Below are positions 43,908 through 51,834 of a stretch of DNA of 64,000 nt, piece after piece. Source of the DNA: Mycobacterium malmoense (GTDB taxonomy: Bacteria; Actinomycetota; Actinomycetes; Mycobacteriales; Mycobacteriaceae). The notes beneath the pieces were generated by a model. The model did not search any database and was not told the DNA's origin. It was given only the letters and a program-made list of their open reading frames with translations. The translations under genes and the position numbers were made by a program. The stretch's first letter is position 1, and each line of letters begins with the position of its first letter. The DNA is taken from contig NZ_CP080999.1 of NCBI RefSeq assembly GCF_019645855.1, positions 5,022,001 through 5,086,000 of the forward strand, in the 5' to 3' direction.

Positions 43908-43938
43908 AGGTTCCTTCTGATACCCCGGAGCAACTACC

Positions 43939-45861
43939 GTGACCAATCCTGATTCCCCCGACGCCTACAGTTCGGCCCGTACCGTCGTCAAACCCGCCGG
44001 CCCGGCCGCGCCCGACCAACCCACGTGGAATCCCCAGCGCGGGTCGTCGATGCCGGTCAGCCGGTACCGGCCGTTCGGCGAGGAAGTCGAGCCCATCCGG
44101 CTTCCCGACCGCAGCTGGCCCGACCGCGTCATCACCCGCGCGCCGCTGTGGTGCGCCGTGGATCTGCGCGACGGAAACCAGGCGCTGATCGACCCGATGA
44201 GCCCGGCACGCAAGCGCCGCATGTTCGAGCTGCTGGTGTGCATGGGCTACAAGGAGATCGAGGTCGGATTCCCGTCGGCCAGCCAGACCGACTTCGACTT
44301 CGTCCGCGAGATCATCGAGCAGAACGCCATTCCCGACGACGTCACGATCCAGGTGCTGACCCAGTGCCGCGACGAGCTGATCGAGCGCACCTTCGAGGCA
44401 TGCGAGGGCGCGCCGCGGGCCATCGTGCACTTCTACAACTCGACGTCGATCCTGCAGCGCCGCGTGGTCTTTCGCGCCGACCGGACCGCCGTGCGGGAGA
44501 TCGCCGTTCAGGGCGCGCGCAAGTGCGTCGAGGAGGCCGCCAAGCATCCGGGCACGCGGTGGCGGTTCGAATACTCGCCGGAGTCTTACACCGGCACCGA
44601 GCTGGAATACGCCAAGCAGGTCTGCGACGCCGTCGGCGCGGTGATCCGACCGACGCCGGACAACCCGATCATCTTCAACCTGCCCGCCACCGTGGAGATG
44701 GCCACGCCCAACGTCTACGCCGACTCCATCGAGTGGATGAGCCGCAATCTGGCAAACCGGGAGTCCGTCATCCTGAGCCTGCATCCGCACAACGACCGCG
44801 GAACCGCCGTCGCCGCAGCCGAATTGGGCTATCAGGCGGGTGCCGACCGGATCGAGGGCTGCCTGTTCGGCAACGGAGAACGGACGGGGAACGTCTGCCT
44901 GGTGACGCTGGGGCTGAACCTGTTCTCCCGCGGCGTGGACCCGCAGATCGACTTCTCCAACATCGACGAGATCCGCCGCACGGTCGAGTACTGCAACCAG
45001 CTGCCGGTACACGAGCGTCACCCCTACGGAGGTGACCTGGTCTACACCGCGTTCTCCGGCAGCCATCAGGACGCCATCAACAAGGGCCTTGACCAGATGA
45101 AGCTGGATGCGGACGCCGCAGATGTCGACATCGACGACATGCTCTGGCAGGTGCCGTATCTGCCCATCGACCCCAAGGACGTCGGGCGCACCTACGAGGC
45201 GGTGATCCGGGTCAACTCGCAGTCCGGCAAGGGCGGGGTGGCCTACATCATGAAGGCCGACCACGGCCTGGCCCTGCCGCGACGGCTGCAGATCGAGTTT
45301 TCCCAGGTGATCCAAAAGATCGCGGAGGGCACTGCCGGCGAGGGCGGCGAGGTCTCGCCGAAGGAAATGTGGGACGCGTTCTCCGAGGAATACCTCGCCC
45401 CGGTGTGGCCGCTGGAGCGGATAAAGCAGCGGGTCGAGGCCTCCGAGGATGACGGCGGCAGCACCAGCGTCGCCGCGACCGTCAAGATCAACGGCGAGGA
45501 GACCGAGATCAGCGGTATCGGCAACGGTCCGCTGGCCGCATTCGTCCACGCGCTGGGCAAAGTCGGGTTCGACATAGCCGTCCTGGATTACTCGGAGCAC
45601 GCGATGAGCGCCGGCGACGATGCCCAGGCGGCGGCGTATGTCGAGGCTTCCGTGGCGATCGCGAGCGCGGCACAGCCGGGCGAAGCGGGTCGACACGCAG
45701 ACAACACCGTGGCGATCGCGAGCGCGGCACAGCCGGGCGAAGCGGGTCGACACGCGGATGCCCCGAGACGAACCGTGTGGGGCGTGGGTATCGCTCCGTC
45801 GATCACCACCGCGTCGCTGCGGGCCGTGGTCTCGGCAGTCAACCGCGCTTCCCGAAATTAG
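43939..45861 (+). CDS. leuA: 2-isopropylmalate synthase
   Basis: Condenses acetyl-CoA with 2-ketoisovalerate, first step of leucine synthesis. 640 residues: the TIM-barrel catalytic domain (LRDGNQALIDPMSPARK; metal ligands in SLHPHNDRGTAVAAAE; GCLFGNGERTGN) and a C-terminal leucine-binding regulatory domain. GTG 43939 follows GGAG. Residues about 572-609 are two in-frame copies of a 19-residue repeat beginning VAIASAAQPGEAGRHAD, the same position as the polymorphic VNTR in M. tuberculosis leuA (Rv3710). The repeats sit between the regulatory-domain strands. Confidence 0.97.
   Translation: MTNPDSPDAYSSARTVVKPAGPAAPDQPTWNPQRGSSMPVSRYRPFGEEVEPIRLPDRSWPDRVITRAPLWCAVDLRDGNQALIDPMSPARKRRMFELLVCMGYKEIEVGFPSASQTDFDFVREIIEQNAIPDDVTIQVLTQCRDELIERTFEACEGAPRAIVHFYNSTSILQRRVVFRADRTAVREIAVQGARKCVEEAAKHPGTRWRFEYSPESYTGTELEYAKQVCDAVGAVIRPTPDNPIIFNLPATVEMATPNVYADSIEWMSRNLANRESVILSLHPHNDRGTAVAAAELGYQAGADRIEGCLFGNGERTGNVCLVTLGLNLFSRGVDPQIDFSNIDEIRRTVEYCNQLPVHERHPYGGDLVYTAFSGSHQDAINKGLDQMKLDADAADVDIDDMLWQVPYLPIDPKDVGRTYEAVIRVNSQSGKGGVAYIMKADHGLALPRRLQIEFSQVIQKIAEGTAGEGGEVSPKEMWDAFSEEYLAPVWPLERIKQRVEASEDDGGSTSVAATVKINGEETEISGIGNGPLAAFVHALGKVGFDIAVLDYSEHAMSAGDDAQAAAYVEASVAIASAAQPGEAGRHADNTVAIASAAQPGEAGRHADAPRRTVWGVGIAPSITTASLRAVVSAVNRASRN
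45652..45765 (+). repeat. 57-bp tandem repeat inside leuA, two copies
   Basis: Units at 45652-45708 and 45709-45765 are nearly identical and keep frame (19 codons each), beginning GTGGCGATCGCGAGCGCGGC. The sequence shares the block GCGATCGCGAGCGCGGC...GCCGGGCG...GCGGGTCG with the intergenic tandem repeat at 46934-47101 (reverse strand) and the single copy at 58436-58482. Confidence 0.9.
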
Positions 45862-45873
45862 GGGCGCGGACGA

Positions 45874-46863
45874 TCAGAACAGCGCGAGCTGGTCCTCAAC
45901 CGCGCCGACGCTGGTGAATTCCTCCATGCCGGTGCCGCCGACGACGGCACCAACGCAGTCCATGAACTGCGCGTCGGAAACCAACGGCACTCCCAATTGC
46001 CGGGCCAGATAGCCTTTGCCGTACTCGGGGGTGGCTTCATTGCAGACCACCAGCGAGGTCTCACGGTCGACCACGTCGCTGTAGGCCAGCCCGGCGTGCA
46101 GGATCCGCTCGACGAGCTCCTCGTGGGTCCGTGCCACCTCGGCGGCCAACGCGACCCGCATGCCCTGCACCAGCGGCCTGCCGGCGACGTACCGGCCCGG
46201 ATTGAAATACGGGCACGGCATCCGCGACGCCAACACCTTCAGCGGCCGAAGCTCGTCGTGGGTCACCCGGCCGTTCGGCCACCGGCGCCGGGTCACCGGA
46301 TGTATCGGCAGCCAGACGTCGCGTTCGCGCGCCAGCTCGAGCGCCGACGCCAGCACCCCGGTCAACACCCGCGCGTCGTCGAAGGCGTCGTGCGGCCGTT
46401 CCTGAGTCACGCCCCAGTGCGAGGCCAGCGTCTCCAGCCGCAAATTGTCGATCCCGAGGTCCAGCCGCCGGGCCAGCTCGACCGTGCACATGACGGTGTC
46501 GACGGGAAGTTCGGCGTCGGCGAGCTCGGCTTCCGCGGCCAGAAACGCGTAGTCGAACGCGACGTTGTGCGCGACCAGTGTGCGGCCACTCAGCACCTTG
46601 ACCACGTCACCGACGATGTCGACGAACTCCGGCTGGTCTTCGAGCATCGCGGCGGTCAGGCCGTGCACGTGGGTGGGACCGGGGTCCACCCCCGGGTTGA
46701 GCAGGCTGACGACGGACTGCTCCACTTGCCCGTCGGCGGCGAGGCCGAGCACCGCAAGGCTGATGATCCGCGCCTGCCCCGGCCGAAAGCCCGAGGTCTC
46801 GACATCGATGACGGCCCAGCCCCCGTCCAGCTCGCGGGCCGGTCGACCCCAGGTGTGGCTCAT
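45874..46863 (-). CDS. dnaQ: DnaQ-like 3'-5' exonuclease with BRCT domain (Rv3711c-like)
   Basis: 329-residue protein. Residues about 15-180 form a DEDD exonuclease: WAVIDVETSGFRPG (ExoI, D and E), LVAHNVAFDYAFL (ExoII) and RPHDAFDDARV (ExoIII, His and Asp). The C-terminus (about 245-325: LVQGMRVALAAE to LVSDAQFMDCVGAV) is a BRCT domain. ATG 46863 is chosen because MSHTWGRP starts the homologous region. Resembles the epsilon subunit, but mycobacterial proofreading is mainly by the DnaE1 PHP domain, so a repair role is more likely. Confidence 0.9.
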   Translation of the reverse strand: MSHTWGRPARELDGGWAVIDVETSGFRPGQARIISLAVLGLAADGQVEQSVVSLLNPGVDPGPTHVHGLTAAMLEDQPEFVDIVGDVVKVLSGRTLVAHNVAFDYAFLAAEAELADAELPVDTVMCTVELARRLDLGIDNLRLETLASHWGVTQERPHDAFDDARVLTGVLASALELARERDVWLPIHPVTRRRWPNGRVTHDELRPLKVLASRMPCPYFNPGRYVAGRPLVQGMRVALAAEVARTHEELVERILHAGLAYSDVVDRETSLVVCNEATPEYGKGYLARQLGVPLVSDAQFMDCVGAVVGGTGMEEFTSVGAVEDQLALF

Positions 46864-46933
46864 GGCTTGAGGATGGCACGTCTGACCGACATCACGGGGT
46901 CGCTGCGCATTCGTGTCGGCCGTTAAGTCGATG

Positions 46934-47101
46934 AGGGCGACCCGCCACGCCCGGCACAAAGCGCCGCGCTCGCGATCGCCCTAACCCCCACCAGGGCGAC
47001 CCGCCACGCCCGGCACAAAGCGCCGCGCTCGCGATCGCCCTAACCCCCACCAGGGCGACCCGCCACGCCCGGCGCAAAGCGCCGCGCTCGCGATCGCCCT
47101 A
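46934..47101. repeat. 59-bp tandem repeat, 2.8 copies, in the dnaQ-murT intergenic region
   Basis: Units start at 46934, 46993 and 47052 and are almost identical (one substitution in the third). The third is cut after 50 bp. Read on the minus strand each contains GGCGATCGCGAGCGCGGC, which is also found in the leuA repeat. The array occupies nearly all of the space between two divergent genes and its end forms the first bases of the murT -10 box. Confidence 0.92.
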
Positions 47102-47105
47102 AACT
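47100..47105 (+). promoter_or_regulatory. Candidate -10 box for leaderless murT
   Basis: TAAACT (TAnnnT) ends 6 bp before GTG 47112. The first two bases are the last two of the third 59-bp repeat unit, so repeat number would change only the sequence upstream of -10. No ribosome site precedes the GTG. Confidence 0.5.
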
Positions 47106-47111
47106 GCGCGG

Positions 47112-48341
47112 GTGGTTACCACCCGCGCACGTCTGGCCCTGGCCGCGGGGGCGAGCGCACGCTGGGCGTCGCGGGTGACCGGGCGCGGGGCCGGAGCGAT
47201 GATCGGCGGCCTGGTCGCGATGACCCTGGACCGCTCGATCCTGCGTCAGCTCGGGGCGGGACGGCGCACCGTCGTCGTCACCGGCACCAACGGCAAGTCG
47301 ACGACCACCCGCATGACCGCGGCCGCGCTGTGCACGCTGGGCGCAGTCGCAACCAACGCCGAGGGCGCCAACATGGACGCCGGTTTGGTGGCCGCGCTGG
47401 CCGCCGACCGGGGTGCCGAGCTGACGGCGCTGGAGGTCGACGAGATGCACGTGCCGCATGTTTTAGACGCGGTCGATGCCGCCGTCGTCGTGCTGCTCAA
47501 CCTGTCGCGCGACCAGCTCGACCGGGTCGGCGAGATCAACGTCATCGAACGCACGCTGCGGGCCGGCCTGGCCCGGCACCCGAAGGCGGTCGTCATCGCC
47601 AACTGCGACGACGTGCTCATGACGTCGGCCGCCTACGACAGCCCGAACGTGGTGTGGGTGGCCGCGGGCGGCGCGTGGGCCAACGACTCGGTCAGCTGCC
47701 CGCGCAGCGGCGAGGTCATCGTCCGCGATAAGGGGCATTGGTACTCCACCGGCGCCGACTTCAAGCGCCCCAGCCCGCAGTGGTGGTTCGACGGTGAGAC
47801 TCTGTACGGCCCCGACGGGCTGGCCCTGCCGATGCGGTTGGCGCTGCCCGGCGCGGTGAACCGCGGCAACGCCGCTCAGGCCGTCGCCGCCGCCGTCGCG
47901 CTGGGCGCGGATCCTTTGAAAGCGGTGGCGGCGGTCTCCAGGGTCGACGAGGTCGCCGGACGCTACCGCACGGTCCGGATCGGCGCGCACGAGGCGCGGG
48001 TCCTGCTGGCCAAGAACCCGGCCGGCTGGCAGGAGGCGCTGTCGATGGTGGACAAGCGCGCGGCCGGGGTGGTCATCTCGGTCAACGGACAGGTGCCCGA
48101 CGGCGAAGACCTGTCGTGGCTGTGGGACGTGCGGTTCGAACACTTCGAGCACACGGCGGTCGTCGCCGCCGGCGAACGCGGCACCGACCTGGCGGTGCGC
48201 CTCGGGTATGCGGGCGTCGAGCACACCCTGGTGCACGACACCGTGGCCGCCATCGCGTCGTGCCCGCCTGGGCGAGTGGAGGTCGTCGCCAACTACACCG
48301 CGTTCCTTCAGCTGCAGCGAGCGTTGGCGCGCCATGGCTGA
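47112..48341 (+). CDS. murT: Lipid II isoglutaminyl synthase subunit MurT
   Basis: Mur-ligase-like subunit that activates the D-Glu alpha-carboxyl of lipid II for amidation by GatD, giving D-isoglutamine in peptidoglycan. 409 residues: ATP loop VVVTGTNGKSTTTRM, LEVDEMHVPHV, NLSRDQLDRVGE, and DUF1727 at the C-terminus. The insert that forms a four-Cys zinc ribbon in Staphylococcus is degenerate: SCPRSGEVIV keeps only one Cys. GTG 47112. Overlaps gatD by 8 bp. Equivalent to Rv3712. Confidence 0.94.
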   Translation: MVTTRARLALAAGASARWASRVTGRGAGAMIGGLVAMTLDRSILRQLGAGRRTVVVTGTNGKSTTTRMTAAALCTLGAVATNAEGANMDAGLVAALAADRGAELTALEVDEMHVPHVLDAVDAAVVVLLNLSRDQLDRVGEINVIERTLRAGLARHPKAVVIANCDDVLMTSAAYDSPNVVWVAAGGAWANDSVSCPRSGEVIVRDKGHWYSTGADFKRPSPQWWFDGETLYGPDGLALPMRLALPGAVNRGNAAQAVAAAVALGADPLKAVAAVSRVDEVAGRYRTVRIGAHEARVLLAKNPAGWQEALSMVDKRAAGVVISVNGQVPDGEDLSWLWDVRFEHFEHTAVVAAGERGTDLAVRLGYAGVEHTLVHDTVAAIASCPPGRVEVVANYTAFLQLQRALARHG

Positions 48342-49050
48342 CTCGACAGTGCGGATCGGGCTGGTGCTGCCCGACGTGATGGGCACCTACGGCGACGGCG
48401 GCAACGCCGTGGTGCTTCGCCAGCGGTTGCGGCTGCGCGGGATCGCCGCCGAGATCGTTGAGGTCACGCTGGCCGATCCGGTGCCGGAGTCGTTGGACCT
48501 GTACACGCTGGGCGGCGCCGAGGACTACGCGCAGCGGCTGGCCACCAGGCACCTGCTTCGGTACCCGGGCCTGCAGCGCGCGGCGGAGCGAGGCGCGCCC
48601 GTGCTCGCGATCTGTGCGGCCGTCCAGGTGCTGGGGCACTGGTATGAGACGTCGTCGGGGGAACGGGTCGACGGCGTCGGCATGCTGGATGCGATCACGT
48701 CGCCGCAAGATAAGCGCACCATCGGCGAGCTGGTCAGCAAGCCGCTGCTGGCCGGCTTGACCCAGCCGTTGACCGGTTTCGAAAATCACCGCGGCGGCAC
48801 CGTCCTGGGGCCCGCGGCGGCACCGCTGGGCGCCGTGGTCAAGGGCGCGGGCAACCGCGCCGACCCCCCCGGCAATGGCTTCGACGGCGCGGTGCAGGGC
48901 GCCGTCGTCGCCACCTACATGCACGGCCCGTGCCTGGCCCGCAACCCGGAGCTCGCCGATCTGCTGCTGACCAAGGTGGTGGGTGAGCTGGCGCCGCTGA
49001 CGATGCCCGAGGTGGAATTGTTGCGCCGCGAACGACTCGCGGCCCGCTAG
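48334..49050 (+). CDS. gatD: Lipid II isoglutaminyl synthase glutaminase GatD
   Basis: Class I glutamine amidotransferase-like subunit that supplies ammonia to MurT. 238 residues; nucleophile C94 in VLAICAAVQVLG, histidine H197 in TYMHGPCLARNP, plus GGAEDYAQ near residue 60. ATG 48334 lies 8 bp inside murT, implying coupled translation of the complex. The stop overlaps that of the convergent gene by 3 bp. Equivalent to Rv3713 (earlier called cobQ2). Confidence 0.94.
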   Translation: MADSTVRIGLVLPDVMGTYGDGGNAVVLRQRLRLRGIAAEIVEVTLADPVPESLDLYTLGGAEDYAQRLATRHLLRYPGLQRAAERGAPVLAICAAVQVLGHWYETSSGERVDGVGMLDAITSPQDKRTIGELVSKPLLAGLTQPLTGFENHRGGTVLGPAAAPLGAVVKGAGNRADPPGNGFDGAVQGAVVATYMHGPCLARNPELADLLLTKVVGELAPLTMPEVELLRRERLAAR

Positions 49051-49877
49051 GGCCGCCAGCCCCTGGCGCGCAGCGCGCCACGCACCCGGGTGACGATCTC
49101 GTCGGGGTTGTCCTCGGCGATCACCCGGACGACGATCCAGCCCAACTCGGCGAGCTTCCGCAGCCGCCACTGGTCTTTGACATACCTGCGGCGGTCGGTG
49201 CGGTGTTGGTCGCCGTCATACTCGGCCGCCACCTTGAATCGCTCCCAACCCATATCGAGCACGCCAACCGGCCGCCAGTTCTCATTCACCGGTATCTGTG
49301 TTTCCGGCGTCGGCAACCCGGCGTCGATCAACAGGAGCCGCAGCCAGGTCTCTTTGGGCGACGCCGCGCCGGGGTCGACCAGCGGAAGCGCCGTCCGTAG
49401 CCGCCGCAGGCCGCGGGCGCCCGGGTACCGCTTGGCCAACAGCAACACGTCTTCCGTCGAGAACGGCGTGGCGCGCATCAGCGTGTCGAGCCGGGCAACG
49501 GCCTGCCCCCGCGGCAGGCGCCGGCCCAGGTCGTACGCGGTCCGTGCCAGCGTAGTGACAGGAAGTCCGGCGACGCGGGTGACCTCGTCGTCGCCCAGTG
49601 TCTCGTCCCGAGCCACGAGCCCCCGCGGCGGCCTGGTGTTGGCCCAGATCAGCTCGATCGGGACGTCGTCGTCGATCCATTGCGCGCCATGCAGTGCGGA
49701 TGCGGCGATGCCGGCGATCACGGCCCTGCGCCGCGACCACAACCACGCACCTACGGTCCGGTCGCGCAACGAACAGCTGTCGCCCTTCGGGGCGTACACA
49801 CCCGGATAAACGGGACGGTACCAACGTCGCAACTCATGCCGGGTCACATCCCCGCTACCGATGAACGCCACCGCCAT
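49047..49877 (-). CDS. DUF559/Vsr-like endonuclease-domain protein (Rv3714c-like)
   Basis: 276-residue protein. The N-terminal half (VTRHELRRWYRPVYPGVYAPKG, then LARTAYDLGRRLPRGQAVARLD) looks like AbiEi-type/wHTH antitoxin-like proteins; the C-terminal half resembles DUF559 with a PD-(D/E)xK pattern (GVLDMGWERFKVAAEYDGDQHR...YVKDQWRLRKLAELGWIVVRV). Such proteins are common in mycobacteria, with unknown function. ATG 49877 gives MAVAFIGSG; in-frame Met at 49895 and 49943 are alternatives without better ribosome sites. Confidence 0.75.
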   Translation of the reverse strand: MAVAFIGSGDVTRHELRRWYRPVYPGVYAPKGDSCSLRDRTVGAWLWSRRRAVIAGIAASALHGAQWIDDDVPIELIWANTRPPRGLVARDETLGDDEVTRVAGLPVTTLARTAYDLGRRLPRGQAVARLDTLMRATPFSTEDVLLLAKRYPGARGLRRLRTALPLVDPGAASPKETWLRLLLIDAGLPTPETQIPVNENWRPVGVLDMGWERFKVAAEYDGDQHRTDRRRYVKDQWRLRKLAELGWIVVRVIAEDNPDEIVTRVRGALRARGWRP

Positions 49878-49908
49878 GGCCCGCAATGGTCGCATCGGGG
49901 ACCGACAA

Positions 49909-49975
49909 TTCGCCGAGCCTGTAAATCTGCAGAGGAAGTCCAAGTAGGGACCTGCAAAATTACAGGCTCGGCGAA
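49909..49975. repeat. 16-bp perfect inverted repeat (67-bp palindromic element)
   Basis: TTCGCCGAGCCTGTAA (49909-49924) and TTACAGGCTCGGCGAA (49960-49975) are exact complements. Similarity continues inward for about 9 more bases with mismatches, around a 35-bp centre. It begins 2 bp past the recR stop (minus strand), so it may terminate recR; it could also be a dispersed palindrome. Confidence 0.85.
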
Positions 49976-49976
49976 A

Positions 49977-50588
49977 TCAAGCCAGCACGCGCCGGCCCGT
50001 CAGCGCGCGGCCCAGCGTCAGCTCGTCGGCGAACTCCAGGTCGCCGCCCATCGGCAGGCCCGACGCGATCCGCGTCACCGTCAGGCCGGGGATGTCACGC
50101 AGCATCCGAACCAGGTAGGTGGCGGTCGCCTCCCCCTCGGTGTTGGGGTCGGTGGCGATGATCACCTCGGCGATGTCGACGTCGTCGACGCGTTCGCCGA
50201 TGCGGCTCAGCAGCTCGCGGATCCGCAGCTGATCGGGACCGACTCCGGACAGCGGATCCAGCGCACCGCCCAGGACGTGGTAGCGGCCGCGGAACTCACG
50301 GGTGCGCTCGACGGCCTGGACGTCCTTGGGCTCCTCGACCACGCAGACCACAGATGCGTCTCGACGTGTATCAGAACAAATTCTGCAGCGCTCGTCGTCG
50401 GAGACGTTGCCGCACACCGCACAGAACCGCACGCCGTCGCGGACCTTGCCCAGCACCGCGGTCAGCCGGTCGATATCCGGCGGCTCGACCGACAACAGGT
50501 GAAAAGCGATGCGCTGGGCGCTCTTGGGTCCGATGCCCGGCAGCTTGCCGAGCTCGTCGATCAGATCCTGGACGGGCCCCTCAAACAT
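49977..50588 (-). CDS. recR: Recombination protein RecR
   Basis: Recombinational repair factor that acts with RecF/RecO at gapped DNA. 203 residues: N-terminal helix-hairpin-helix (LGKLPGIGPKSAQRIAFHLL), four-Cys zinc finger (C56, C59, C68, C71), Toprim domain (VVEEPKDVQAVERT, IIATDPNTEGEATA) and the C-terminal ASGLPMGGDLEFADELTLGRAL. ATG 50588. Pairs with ybaB as in most bacteria. Confidence 0.97.
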   Translation of the reverse strand: MFEGPVQDLIDELGKLPGIGPKSAQRIAFHLLSVEPPDIDRLTAVLGKVRDGVRFCAVCGNVSDDERCRICSDTRRDASVVCVVEEPKDVQAVERTREFRGRYHVLGGALDPLSGVGPDQLRIRELLSRIGERVDDVDIAEVIIATDPNTEGEATATYLVRMLRDIPGLTVTRIASGLPMGGDLEFADELTLGRALTGRRVLA

Positions 50589-50599
50589 GTCGGTGCAGG

Positions 50600-50962
50600 T
50601 CAGAGCCCCGGAATCTGGGTCGGCGGCGAGGGCGGCGGCGGCGGTTGGGCTGGCGGGGCGCCCATGCCACCGGCCAGCGCCCCCAGCCGTTCCTGCGCCA
50701 TCTTGGTGACTTGCTTGGAAGCGTCGCCCATGGCGCCGACGATCAAGTCCTGCAGGGTCTCGATGTCTCCGGGGTCGACGACCTTGGGATCGATCTTCAC
50801 CGCGACCACCTCGCCGCTGCCCTTGACGACGACCTTGACCAAACCCCCACCGGCTTGACCGTGCACCTCAGCGTTCGCGAGCTGTTGCTGGGCTTCCAGT
50901 AGCTTTTGCTGCATCTGCTGCGCCTGGGCGAGCAGCGCCGACATGTCGCCTCCGGGTTGCAT
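50600..50962 (-). CDS. YbaB/EbfC nucleoid-associated protein
   Basis: 120-residue DNA-binding protein family encoded beside recR. The coiled-coil start (LLAQAQQMQQKLLEAQQQLANAEV) is followed by GLVKVVVKGSGEVVAVKIDPKVVDPGDIETLQDLIVGA in consecutive pieces. A mycobacterial Pro-rich tail (PPAQPPPPPSPP) extends the usual length of about 105. ATG 50962; the internal Met7 is an alternative start. Lies 11 bp upstream of recR. Equivalent to Rv3716c. Confidence 0.93.
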   Translation of the reverse strand: MQPGGDMSALLAQAQQMQQKLLEAQQQLANAEVHGQAGGGLVKVVVKGSGEVVAVKIDPKVVDPGDIETLQDLIVGAMGDASKQVTKMAQERLGALAGGMGAPPAQPPPPPSPPTQIPGL

Positions 50963-51060
50963 GACAATCCCCTCGCATCTTGGTCTCGAGTTGGTTTCGC
51001 CTGTGGGTGTCTGGCGATTCGAAACACTCAGCGTAGACCGCGCGACGTTACCTTTGCGCC

Positions 51061-51834
51061 GTGGACCTACGAGTGAGCAGGCGTGTCGGAATCAAACTGC
51101 TGGTCGGCGTTCTGGTTGCTGCTTCGACAGCAATCATGCCGACGGCCCCCCCGATCGCGAAGGCGGTCCCTTCCAATATCGCCGGCATGGTCGTTTTCAT
51201 CGATCCCGGCCACAACGGCTCCAATGACGCTTCCATCAGCCGTCAGGTGCCCACCGGGCGCGGCGGCACCAAGGACTGCCAGGCCAGCGGGACGGCGACC
51301 AACACCGGCTATCAGGAGCACACGTTCACCTGGGATACCGCGCTGCGGGTCCGCGCCGCGTTGAACGCCCTGGGGGTCCGCACCGCCATGTCACGCGGCA
51401 ACGACACCGGGCTGGGGCCGTGTGTCGATGCGCGCGCCAACATGGCCAATTCGTTGCGCCCCAACGCGATCCTGAGCATCCACGCCGACGGCGGCCCGCC
51501 GTCAGGGCGGGGATTCCACGTCAATTATTCGGCCCCGCCGCTCAACCAGGCGCAGGCCGGACCGTCGGTGCAGTACGCGCGAATCATGCGTGACCAGATG
51601 CAGGCCTCGGGTATTCCGCCGGCCAACTACATCGGCCAAAACGGCCTGTATGGGCGCTCGGACCTGGCCGGCCTGAACCTGGCGCAGTATCCGTCGATCC
51701 TGGTCGAGTGCGGCAACATGAAGAATCCCGTGGATTCGGCGCTCATGGAATCCCCCGACGGCAGGCAGAAATACGCCGACGCGCTGGTTCGCGGTGTCGC
51801 GGGTTTCCTGGCCACCCAGGGCCAGGCGCGCTAG
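51061..51834 (+). CDS. Zinc N-acetylmuramoyl-L-alanine amidase (Rv3717/Ami1-like)
   Basis: Exported amidase_3-type peptidoglycan hydrolase that cuts the muramic acid-L-alanine bond. A signal peptide (about 10-36) precedes the domain. Zinc ligands are H51 in IDPGHNG, E86 in GYQEHTF and H141 in SIHADGG; E216 in ILVECGNMKN is the catalytic Glu. The spacing of these four residues equals that of Rv3717. 257 residues from GTG 51061. The stop overlaps that of the convergent SRPBCC gene. Confidence 0.93.
   Translation: MDLRVSRRVGIKLLVGVLVAASTAIMPTAPPIAKAVPSNIAGMVVFIDPGHNGSNDASISRQVPTGRGGTKDCQASGTATNTGYQEHTFTWDTALRVRAALNALGVRTAMSRGNDTGLGPCVDARANMANSLRPNAILSIHADGGPPSGRGFHVNYSAPPLNQAQAGPSVQYARIMRDQMQASGIPPANYIGQNGLYGRSDLAGLNLAQYPSILVECGNMKNPVDSALMESPDGRQKYADALVRGVAGFLATQGQAR

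Noticed and set aside
43675..45753. 692-codon open frame antisense to leuA
   Set aside because: Shadow of leuA; its N-terminal repetitive part is the antisense of the VNTR.
46934..47101. Possible CRISPR array
   Set aside because: Units are contiguous tandem copies without unique spacers, and there are no cas genes in the window.
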